Assembly: GCA_023432005.1 (NCBI GenBank)
Contig: JAEYVF010000123.1
Span: forward strand, 1 to 18,974
Origin: Actinomycetes bacterium
GTDB taxonomy: Bacteria > Actinomycetota > Actinomycetes > Actinomycetales > Microbacteriaceae
DNA: 18,974 nt
Direction: 5' to 3'
Position numbers and translations under genes: made by a program. Positions 1-5,999 of the stretch are shown piece after piece. Below the pieces are notes generated by a model. That model searched no databases, had not been told where the DNA came from, and saw only the letters and a list, made by a program, of their open reading frames with translations. Position 1 is the stretch's first letter. Every line of letters begins with the position of its first letter.

Positions 1-1115
1 GGCGCGGGGGCCGCGGAGGCGACGGGCGCGGCGGCGGGCGTCGGCTGGGCGTCGATCGTCGTCGTGCCTCGCACGCGCGTCTCGTCGGCGGGCGACGGCG
101 CGACGGGCTGCGCCTCGATCGTGGCGACCTGACGCACGCGGGTCTCGTCGGCTCCGCCCGTGTCGGCCGGGCGCTCCGGCGCCTCGAGGTGCAGGTTCGG
201 AACCTCGAGCTCGGTGCGCGCGTAGCCGAGCTCCATCTCGACGCGCTGCAGGGCGCGACCGAAGTCGAGGGCGCTCGCGAAGCGGTCCTCGCGCTCGGTG
301 GCCATACCCTTCTGCAGCACCGCGATGAGCGAGCGGGGCACATCCGTTCGGTCCATGGGCGTGATGGCACCGCGCTCGATGCGGCCGATGAGGTCGAGCG
401 TGCCGTTCGAGCGGCCCTTCACCTCGAACGGCGTCTGCCCCGCGAGCACCGTCCAGATCGTCGCCGCGAGCGAGAACACGTCGCTGCGCACGTCGGGGTC
501 GGGGTCGTCCTCGAACATCTCCGGGGGCGACCACGGCACCGACAGTCCCACCTGGCCGCTCGTGCCGCTCGTGCCCGTGTCGGCGAGGCCGCCCGCGAGG
601 GTCGTCGTGTGGGCGGGGATGGCGTCGTCGACGGCCGAGGAGATCCCGAAGTCGGTGAGGGCGGGCCACCCGTAGTCGTTGGCGAGCACGTTGGCGGGCT
701 TGATGTCGCGGTGCAGGATGCCCGCGAGGTGCGCCGTGTGCACGGCGCTCGAGAGCCGCACGCCCGTACGCAGCGCATCCGCGACCTGCAGCGGGGCCTG
801 CTTGTAGCGCTCGGCGAGGCTCGGGCCGGAGCAGTACTCCATGACGAAGTACGGACGATCGTCGGAGGCGACGTCGGCGTGGTAGATCGTCACGATGTAG
901 GGGTGCGCCGAGAGCTGCGCCATGAGGTTCGCCTCGGCCGTGAACGCGGCGCGGTTCGCGGGGGTGAGCTCGTCGAGCAGGAGCACCTTGACGGCGACGC
1001 GACGGCGCGGAAGCTGCTGGTCGTAGAGGAACACGTCCGAGAACCCGCCCGACCCGAGGAGGCGCACGTGACTGTAGCCGGGCAGGTCAGGGGGCGTCGA
1101 GGTCGCGCGGCGCAT
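1..1115 (-). CDS. Serine/threonine protein kinase, C-terminus cut by window edge
   Basis: Hanks-type kinase that would phosphorylate Ser/Thr on partner proteins. The visible 371 residues start at an ATG on 1115-1113. Kinase domain spans about residues 13-292: glycine loop GSGGFSDV (21-28), ATP-binding Lys43 in VAVK, Glu61, catalytic HRDIKPAN (135-142), DFG (155-157), and SPPE at 196-199 in place of APE. The activation segment is long and Thr/Ser-rich (T170-172, T180, T182, T185), as expected for autophosphorylation. After the domain comes a low-complexity tail with two copies of ADETRVR (322-328 and 343-349), 21 residues apart. No membrane segment is visible, but the C-terminus lies outside the window. 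The start codon overlaps the upstream FHA gene stop by one base (TGATG), so translational coupling is likely. Kinase identity is near certain; substrates are inferred from the neighbouring FHA and PP2C genes. Confidence 0.95.
   Translation of the reverse strand, partial: MRRATSTPPDLPGYSHVRLLGSGGFSDVFLYDQQLPRRRVAVKVLLLDELTPANRAAFTAEANLMAQLSAHPYIVTIYHADVASDDRPYFVMEYCSGPSLAERYKQAPLQVADALRTGVRLSSAVHTAHLAGILHRDIKPANVLANDYGWPALTDFGISSAVDDAIPAHTTTLAGGLADTGTSGTSGQVGLSVPWSPPEMFEDDPDPDVRSDVFSLAATIWTVLAGQTPFEVKGRSNGTLDLIGRIERGAITPMDRTDVPRSLIAVLQKGMATEREDRFASALDFGRALQRVEMELGYARTELEVPNLHLEAPERPADTGGADETRVRQVATIEAQPVAPSPADETRVRGTTTIDAQPTPAAAPVASAAPA
39..152 (-). repeat. Two-copy 63-bp-period repeat in kinase tail
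   Basis: The kinase tail holds a tandem duplication with 63-bp period. Copies are 102-152 and 39-89 (residues 322-338 and 343-359). Each encodes ADETRVR, a variable three-residue stretch, then I-[ED]-A-Q-P. The copies have diverged at silent sites, so the duplication is not recent, and both keep the Thr with Arg at +3. More copies could lie beyond the window edge. Confidence 0.8.
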
Positions 1116-2311
1116 CAGACCTCCTCGACCGTCAGCTCGACGCCGCCGCCGAGGTCGACGCGCGTGCCCACGATCACGGGGGTCGGCTCGCCGCCGCGCA
1201 GCTTCTGGCTCTCACCGCTCGGCATGACGATCGTCGTGCCGTTGCGGGAGTGCAGGTCGGTGACGACGACCGTGCCCCCCTCGAGCGCGACGCGCACGTG
1301 CGAGCGCGAGATGTCCTGGTCGCCGCCCGTGATGGTGACGAGGCGCGGCAGCTGCCCGGCGGGCACGCCCGACACGCTCGGCGAGCGCCCGATGACGAGG
1401 GGCTCGTCGAGGGGCTCGCGCGCGCCGCCCGGCAGCACGACGACGACCGACGGCGCCGCGGTCGCGGCCGGCGCGGAGCCGCGACGACGCTGACGTCCGG
1501 TGCGCGTGATCGACGAGGCGAGCACGGTGCTGCCGTCGTGGTCGCCTTCGAGCGGAGGCTCGGCCGCACCCTCCTCCTCGGGCTCGGCCGGCCGCACGGC
1601 CGCGTCCTCGACCGAGCGGTACATCGTGTCGCCGAAGAGGTAGTCGTAGCCGTCGGCCGACCCGGACGCATCCGGCTCGGGCGCGGCCTCGCGTGCGTCG
1701 ACCGCCGGCTCGGGCGGGGCGGAGACCTCGTCGGGGAGGCTCGTGACGGTCACCTCGGAGACCTCCTCGACGGATGCCGCCGGGGCGGGAGCGGGGCTCG
1801 GGGCGGGAGCGGGGCTCCCGACGGGGGCCGCCGGGGCCTGCACCGCCGACGGTGGCGTGACGTCCCCGAACGCGGGCGTGGCAGGGACGGGAGGCGCACC
1901 CGCGCCCGTCGCGAACGCGGCGGCGCGCACGACGCCCGCCTCGATGGGCAGCTCGATGCCTCCGCGGCCGCCGAGGGCGACGCCCACCGAACCCCCCGGC
2001 ATCCGGCGTTCGATCCACGTGGTGGCGCCCGCACCCGACACCTGCTCGGCACCGGCGCTCACGGTGGCGTCGCCGCGGACGATGACGCTCACGCCGCCGT
2101 CTCCGGCCTCGACGAAGGCGAACGGCGGCGTCGCGAACAGCCCGTTCGCGGTGAGCGTCTCGAGCAGGCCCGCGGGTCCGCGCTCGTCGCGGATGCGACT
2201 CCACAGCCGGTCGATGACCCCCGGCTCGAGCTCGGCGCCGACGAACAGCTGCCGCGCGGGGGTGATGAATGCGAGCCAGCCGTCGCCGGCTGCGGTGTAG
2301 CGATGCGTCAC
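1115..2311 (-). CDS. FHA-domain protein with uncharacterised N-terminal domain
   Basis: A 398-residue predicted cytosolic protein. The C-terminal FHA domain (about 288-398) should bind phosphothreonine peptides. It shows VIGRS (G308, R309), SRSH (335-338) and RNG (356-358), the family's binding-loop residues. Residues 1-135 form a compact, probably folded region that I cannot assign to a family. Between them lies a Pro/Ala-rich linker (about 138-285) containing FGDTMYRSVEDAAVR (226-240), a likely docking or phosphorylation site. Start is GTG at 2311-2309, with GAGGG six bases upstream and one base after the PP2C stop. The stop overlaps the kinase start. The gene is probably co-transcribed with both and may link the kinase to its targets. 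FHA call is firm; the role is inferred. Confidence 0.92.
   Translation of the reverse strand: MTHRYTAAGDGWLAFITPARQLFVGAELEPGVIDRLWSRIRDERGPAGLLETLTANGLFATPPFAFVEAGDGGVSVIVRGDATVSAGAEQVSGAGATTWIERRMPGGSVGVALGGRGGIELPIEAGVVRAAAFATGAGAPPVPATPAFGDVTPPSAVQAPAAPVGSPAPAPSPAPAPAASVEEVSEVTVTSLPDEVSAPPEPAVDAREAAPEPDASGSADGYDYLFGDTMYRSVEDAAVRPAEPEEEGAAEPPLEGDHDGSTVLASSITRTGRQRRRGSAPAATAAPSVVVVLPGGAREPLDEPLVIGRSPSVSGVPAGQLPRLVTITGGDQDISRSHVRVALEGGTVVVTDLHSRNGTTIVMPSGESQKLRGGEPTPVIVGTRVDLGGGVELTVEEV
1782..1817. repeat. Perfect 18-bp tandem repeat (two copies) in FHA linker
   Basis: Two identical adjacent 18-bp units, 1782-1799 and 1800-1817, each reading ggggcgggagcggggctc. They are in frame (6 residues) and produce the SPAPAP-type linker before residue 180 of the FHA protein. 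Copy-number change by slippage would alter linker length without breaking the frame. Confidence 0.85.
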
Positions 2312-2312
2312 G

Positions 2313-3155
2313 TCAAGCCCTCGGGATGGTGTCCTCGAGGCGGCGGTCGCGATCGACCGTCTCCTCCGGGTCGGGTGCCTCCTGCTCGACCGTCGACTCG
2401 ACGATCACGACGGTCACGTTGTCGCGACCGCCCGCGGCGACGGCTGCGCCGACGAGCCGCTCGGCCAGGGTCGGGCCGTCGGGTTCGCGGCTCGACTGCT
2501 GGTCGTGGAAGACGATGATGCGGGCGATCTCCTCGTCGTCGAGCTCCTTCGTGAGCCCGTCGCTGCACAGGAGGAACGTCTGCCGGCCGCGCAGCGGCAG
2601 CAGCCAGATGTCGGGGTCGACCTCGCGCTCGGCGCCGAGCGCGCGCGTGACGACGTTGCGCTGCGGATGCTCGCCGGCCTCCTCGGGCGAGATGAGACCG
2701 GCGGCCACGAGCTCCTGCACGGCCGAGTGGTCGATGCTCTGCTGCTCGAGGCGGCGGCCGTCCCAGCTGTAGGTGCGGGAGTCGCCGACGTTGAACGCCA
2801 TCCAGTGCGGTCCCGCGCCCTCGATGTCGACGATCGCGACGCCCGTGAGCGTCGTGCCCGAGATGGAGTCGGTGCGGAGGCCCACGACGGCGTCGTTGGC
2901 CGCCTGTACGGCGGCGAGCACGGCGCGCGCGCCGACGTCGCCCCCAGCGCGGACACGGTCGAAGACCTCGACGGCGGAACGGCTCGCGAGCTCGCCGTGG
3001 GCGTGCCCGCCCATCCCGTCGGCGACGATCCAGAACGGCGGTGCCGCGAGGAAGCTGTCCTCGTTGGCGGCGCGGACGGCGCCGACATCGCTCGCGCCCT
3101 CGTAGCGCAGCTGCACGGCGACGTCGCCGATCGCGAACTCCTCGCGAGTCTCCAC
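2313..3155 (-). CDS. PP2C-family serine/threonine phosphatase
   Basis: Metal-dependent protein phosphatase of 280 residues, predicted to reverse phosphorylation by the kinase encoded two genes downstream. Motifs in order: SDVGAVRAANEDS (22-34), DGMGGH (46-51), SGTT (99-102), VGDSR (123-127), CSDGL (197-201) and GRDNVT (243-248). The metal-binding Asp46, Asp199 and Asp245 are all present. This is a single cytosolic domain with no membrane segment. The C-terminal tail has two Thr motifs, EETVDR (264-269) and EDTIPR (274-279), outside the catalytic fold. Start is GTG at 3155-3153, with a G-rich Shine-Dalgarno (GGGGGGAG) five bases before it. It is separated from the following FHA gene by one base and from the upstream FHA gene by 124 bp. 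Confidence 0.96.
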   Translation of the reverse strand: METREEFAIGDVAVQLRYEGASDVGAVRAANEDSFLAAPPFWIVADGMGGHAHGELASRSAVEVFDRVRAGGDVGARAVLAAVQAANDAVVGLRTDSISGTTLTGVAIVDIEGAGPHWMAFNVGDSRTYSWDGRRLEQQSIDHSAVQELVAAGLISPEEAGEHPQRNVVTRALGAEREVDPDIWLLPLRGRQTFLLCSDGLTKELDDEEIARIIVFHDQQSSREPDGPTLAERLVGAAVAAGGRDNVTVVIVESTVEQEAPDPEETVDRDRRLEDTIPRA

Positions 3156-3188
3156 CGGCGCTCCCCCCGTCGTGTCGCAGTCTCGGCA

Positions 3189-3194
3189 ACGCTA
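3189..3194 (-). promoter_or_regulatory. Possible -10 box for the PP2C-FHA-kinase operon
   Basis: Reads TAGCGT (TANNNT type), preceded by TGC, in the 124-bp gap before the PP2C start. I see no convincing -35 element, and read-through from the upstream FHA gene is equally possible. Confidence 0.22.
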
Positions 3195-3228
3195 GCAAGA
3201 GCGCGTACGGCTCACGTACCGCGGGCGC

Positions 3229-3242
3229 GGGGAGCGCTCCCC
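3229..3242. other. 14-bp perfect palindrome between FHA and PP2C genes
   Basis: The sequence ggggagcgctcccc is a perfect palindrome that could form a 5-bp GC hairpin with a GCGC loop. It lies 37 bases past the stop of the small FHA gene and 74 bases before the PP2C start. It has no following T-run. It might act as an attenuator, mRNA-end hairpin or protein site; palindromes this short also arise by chance at this GC content. Confidence 0.3.
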
Positions 3243-3279
3243 ATGTCGCGGATGGCGCGCTCGGCGCGCTCGGCGTCCG

Positions 3280-3867
3280 TTACCGTGCGTCGGACGACGG
3301 GTCGGCGGAGGGCTCTGCCGCCGCCTGCGCCGCGGCCGGCGTCTCGGCCGCCTGCGCATCGAGCACGTGATCCACGCCCAGCAGGTACGAGCCGAGCTCG
3401 ACGACCGCGCCATCCGGCACGGGGGTGAACTCGGTGGACGTGACGGTGATGCGGCGACGGTTGGCGACGACCGCGACGCCGTTGGTGGAGTTCAGGTCGA
3501 GCACGAACAGTCCGCCGTCGTAGGGCAGCAGGATCGCGTGGTTCTTGGAGACGGTCTTCTCGCGGTCGACGACGGCGACGAGCTTGGCTCCCGGGAATCC
3601 CTCGACCTCGAACGGCTTGCGGCCGATGACGACGGGGCCGTCGACGGTCACCCGGTCGCCGTCGGCGAGCAGCAGCACCCACCCGGTGACGTGACGCGGC
3701 GGCCCGCCGGGGAAGAAGACGGGTTCCGAGGGGTCACGAGGCGGCATGCCGCGGCCGACGATCTTGGTGCGGGTGTCGATGAGCCCCTGCTCGAGGTCGC
3801 CCCCCTGCAACCACGGCGGCCGCAGCACTGGTTCCTCGGGCTGGTATCCGGGCGTGCTGTCGGTCAC
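3280..3867 (-). CDS. Small FHA-domain protein
   Basis: A 195-residue protein with one FHA domain (about 60-155): VIGRK (G82, R83), SKNH (107-110) and STNG (127-130), all the usual phosphothreonine-binding residues. Before it, residues 28-35 read GLIDTRTK, with Thr32 preceded by Asp and Lys at +3. This placement of a Thr motif ahead of the FHA domain resembles GarA/OdhI-type FHA switches, where the phosphorylated N-terminal Thr folds onto the FHA domain, although the GarA ETTS motif is absent. The tail after 165 is Ala-rich and disordered. Start is GTG at 3867-3865. No good Shine-Dalgarno is present, but AATGAT ends six bases upstream, so a leaderless start is possible. The gene lies 31 bp after terC, same strand. 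Confidence 0.9.
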   Translation of the reverse strand: MTDSTPGYQPEEPVLRPPWLQGGDLEQGLIDTRTKIVGRGMPPRDPSEPVFFPGGPPRHVTGWVLLLADGDRVTVDGPVVIGRKPFEVEGFPGAKLVAVVDREKTVSKNHAILLPYDGGLFVLDLNSTNGVAVVANRRRITVTSTEFTPVPDGAVVELGSYLLGVDHVLDAQAAETPAAAQAAAEPSADPSSDAR

Positions 3868-3898
3868 CCCTAGATCATTTCCGCGCCCGGATGCCGCG

Positions 3899-4906
3899 TC
3901 AAGGGCGCTCGCCGGTGGACTGCTCTTCTCGTGCCGCGACGCGACGCATCCGGATGAGGCTCGCGACCACCGCGATGGTCATCGAGGCGATGATGACGCC
4001 GAGCGACGTCCAGGTGTCGATGTCGGGAACCCACTCGATCGGGTGGCCTCCGTTGATGAACGAGAGCTCGTTCTCGTGCATCGCGTGGAACACGAGCTTC
4101 ACGCCGATGAACAGCAGGATGAAGGCGATCCCGTACTTGAGGTACTCGAGCTTGTCGACGAGGTCGCCGAGCAGGAAGTAGAGCTGCCGCAGGCCCATGA
4201 GGGCGAAGACGTTTGCGGTGAAGACGATGAACGCGCTCTGCGTGATGCCGAAGATCGCGGGGATCGAGTCGAGCGCGAACACGAGGTCGGTCGTGCCGAG
4301 CGCGATGAGCACGAGGAGCACGGGGGTGAACGTCTTCCGGCCGTCGATGACGACGCGCATCTTGGAGCCGTGGAACTCGTCGGTGATGGAGACGCGCCGG
4401 CGGAGCCAGCCGAGCATCTTGTTCTCGGTCTCGACCTCGTCCTCGTGGCCCGTGCGCGCCTGCTGGATCGCGGTGTAGATGAGGAACGCGCCGAAGATGT
4501 AGAACACCCAGCTGAAGTTCTCGATGAGCGCGGCGCCCAACAGGATGAAGATGCCGCGGAACAGGAGGGCGAGGATGATGCCCACCATGAGGAGCTCCTG
4601 CTGGTACTGCCGCGGCACCGCGAAGCGCGCCATGATCAGCAGGAACACGAACAGGTTGTCGATCGACAGGCTGTACTCGGTGAGCCATCCGGCGACGAAC
4701 TGCCCGGCGTGCTCGGCGTCGCCGATGAGCAGCATGGCGCCGGCGAAGAGCAGCGCGAGGGTCACGTAGAAGGCGATCCAGAGGGCCGACTCGCGCGTCG
4801 ACGGCACGTGGGGCCGCTTGAAGGCGAGGATCAGGTCGAACGTGAGGATGAGGCCCAGCACGACGTAGGTGCCGATCTCGAACCAGAGTGGGAGGGCGAG
4901 TTCCAC
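3899..4906 (-). CDS. TerC-family integral membrane protein
   Basis: A 335-residue multi-spanning protein of the TerC/Alx family. Members are linked to manganese export, metallation of exported proteins and tellurite or pH stress. Visible family marks are FDL (D24), EYSLSIDN (77-84, D83) and GTTDLVFALDSIPAIFG (204-220, D207 and D213), the acidic intramembrane residues typical of the family. A cytosolic loop (about 150-190) carries GHEDEVETENK. The short C-terminal tail is charged. Start is GTG at 4906-4904 with GAAAGG seven bases upstream. The leader contains a probable manganese riboswitch, supporting a role in Mn homeostasis. It precedes the FHA gene by 31 bp, so read-through into the signalling cluster is possible. 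Family call is firm; substrate is inferred from the riboswitch. Confidence 0.94.
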   Translation of the reverse strand: MELALPLWFEIGTYVVLGLILTFDLILAFKRPHVPSTRESALWIAFYVTLALLFAGAMLLIGDAEHAGQFVAGWLTEYSLSIDNLFVFLLIMARFAVPRQYQQELLMVGIILALLFRGIFILLGAALIENFSWVFYIFGAFLIYTAIQQARTGHEDEVETENKMLGWLRRRVSITDEFHGSKMRVVIDGRKTFTPVLLVLIALGTTDLVFALDSIPAIFGITQSAFIVFTANVFALMGLRQLYFLLGDLVDKLEYLKYGIAFILLFIGVKLVFHAMHENELSFINGGHPIEWVPDIDTWTSLGVIIASMTIAVVASLIRMRRVAAREEQSTGERP

Positions 4907-4942
4907 GAGAGAACCTTTCAGGGTGTCGGGGGACGGAGGATC

Positions 4943-5070
4943 CTCGAACGTCTCTCCCGCGCGGCGCCCCTCCGGTTCTCTTCCGGTGGCGTTGCCGCGG
5001 TCGCGGCCGGGGCTGCGGCAACGAAGCCCGTGATGACGGCCGCGACGAGGTGGGATACTCCCCTTCGCCT
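4943..5070 (-). ncRNA. Probable yybP-ykoY manganese riboswitch ahead of terC
   Basis: Read on the minus strand, CGAA (5067-5064) is followed directly by GGGGAGTA (5063-5056). About 100 nt later comes GGGAGAGAC (4958-4950), then TTCG (4948-4945), which can pair with the first CGAA. GGGGAGUA and the distal GAGAGAC are the family's conserved metal-core segments. Between them lie CGTCATCAC, an 8-bp stem (5022-5015 with 4998-4991) and a CCGG hairpin (4986-4983 with 4975-4972). This class binds Mn2+ and commonly controls terC-type genes, which fits the position. The outer pairing seen is short. I cannot fold it or run a covariance search. Confidence 0.75.
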
Positions 5071-5074
5071 GGCA

Positions 5075-5080
5075 AGTCTA
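5075..5080 (-). promoter_or_regulatory. Candidate -10 box (TAGACT) for terC
   Basis: TAGACT lies such that transcription would begin near 5068, right at the 5' end of the predicted riboswitch. No clear -35 hexamer is seen. The same hexamer occurs ahead of the alpha-galactosidase gene. Confidence 0.42.
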
Positions 5081-5119
5081 ACCACAGCGCGGACGCGTGG
5101 TGGATCGTGCGAGCCGATG

Positions 5120-5807
5120 TGTAGTGCAGATGTAGCGTTCCGCGGTCGCGACCGAGACCGCGTCCATGTGCCCTTCGAAGTACGCGCCGCCCCTGCCCGG
5201 TGACCGTGCGCGTCGATGGGGGAGTCGAGGTCGGCCTTCGTCACCAGGATGCGCACGGCGGGCTTGCGGTCACCCAGCAGGGTGCCGTCGTCCACGCGGG
5301 CGCCGATGCGCAGCAGCTCGACGAACAACGCTCAGCGGGCGAGAGACCGTCACCGGCGCGATTCGCGGCCGCAAGACGCGTGCGGATCACCTCGGCCGCC
5401 TCTACCGACACCTCGGCGCGGCCCACAGCCGCGCCGATGACTCGCATCCACTCCGGCTGCGGAGGCTCGGCGGGATCGACGCGCTCCGAGGGCTCGGGCA
5501 GCAACTCGGCCGCCTTCACGAGGGTGCGGGCATCGCGGGCCGAGGACCCCGTCAACTGCGAGATGAGCCCCTCGGGGGTGCGCTGACCCCGCGACTGCGC
5601 GAGTCCGTCGTGCCCCAGCTCACGCCGCGAGCGGTGCGCGATCTCGCCGGCGAGCGCTGCCGCGAGGGAGTCAAGACGGCGACGCACCTCAGCGACGGTG
5701 CCCTGGTCCGCCAGGAGCTCGGCATCCGGGACCGCGCTGACCGGCGGCGGCGCGAACGGCACCGACACGTCGTCGATGACGGCGAGGGTGGCGGTGATCG
5801 AGGTCAT
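5120..5807 (-). pseudogene. DUF222/13E12 HNH-endonuclease remnant in three frames
   Basis: A decayed gene of the DUF222 (13E12 repeat) HNH family. Segment 1 (5807 to about 5335) starts with MTSITATLAV and encodes the DUF222 N-terminal half, including LDSLAAALAGEIAHRSR and VSVEAAEVIRTRLA. Segment 2 (about 5331-5205) is in another frame and encodes ALFVELLRIGARVDDGTLL then KPAVRILVT, which normally sits much further along the protein, so the middle is deleted. Segment 3 (about 5190-5120), in the third frame, encodes AYFEGHMDAVSVATAERYIC, the stretch just before the HNH domain. The HNH domain itself is missing. Segment 1 alone could still yield a 188-residue protein ending at 5241. Start ATG is 5807-5805. 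It is probably non-functional. Confidence 0.85.
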
Positions 5808-5828
5808 GCAGCCATCCTGCCGACATTC

Positions 5829-5840
5829 GAACGTGTGTTC
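5829..5840. promoter_or_regulatory. LexA-type SOS box
   Basis: The site reads GAAC-gtgt-GTTC, a perfect match to the actinobacterial/Bacillus-type LexA core GAAC-N4-GTTC, flanked by TTC and TAG. It lies 21 bases before the ATG of the DUF222 remnant. Genes of the 13E12 family in mycobacteria are known LexA targets, so site and gene fit each other. The site has survived although the gene is broken. Confidence 0.75.
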
Positions 5841-5918
5841 TAGTGGGTGTCGGCGAGTCGTGGATAGGTCGCGGTTGCTCGCGGGTGGGGAGGAGGAGAG
5901 GAGGGGACGTGCTGCGGG

Positions 5919-5959
5919 GCTGGTTTCGACACGCCCGCTTCGCGGGCTACTCAACCAGC
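5919..5959. repeat. 41-nt palindromic (REP-like) intergenic element
   Basis: A nested hairpin: outer arms GCTGGTT (5919-5925) and AACCAGC (5953-5959), inner arms GCCCGC (5933-5938) and GCGGGC (5942-5947) around a TTC loop, with unpaired TCGACAC and TACTC between. From memory, elements of this form (GGTTTCGA...CGCGGGCTACTCAACCAG) recur between genes in Microbacteriaceae; only one copy is seen here. It lies 41 nt past the glmU stop and may end or protect that transcript. No transposase is nearby. Confidence 0.7.
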
Positions 5960-5999
5960 GAGTGATCGTCCAGCGGCGGCGCGCCCAGCCAACGGCGGC

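Noticed and set aside
3185..3197. Second LacI-like operator (GGCAACGCTAGC) before PP2C
   Set aside because: The left half resembles the sugar-operon site, but the two halves are not complementary.
3746..5203. Plus-strand open frame of 485 codons opposite terC
   Set aside because: Low-complexity Glu/His/Asp-rich shadow of a clear TerC gene; no ribosome binding site or family resemblance.
4918..5328. Separate small gene on the minus strand between the DUF222 region and terC
   Set aside because: Its first residues are the middle piece of the broken DUF222 protein, and the rest passes through the riboswitch and leader, which are not coding.
5919..5959. CRISPR repeat or IS terminal inverted repeat
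   Set aside because: One copy only, no spacers, no transposase, no target-site duplication seen.
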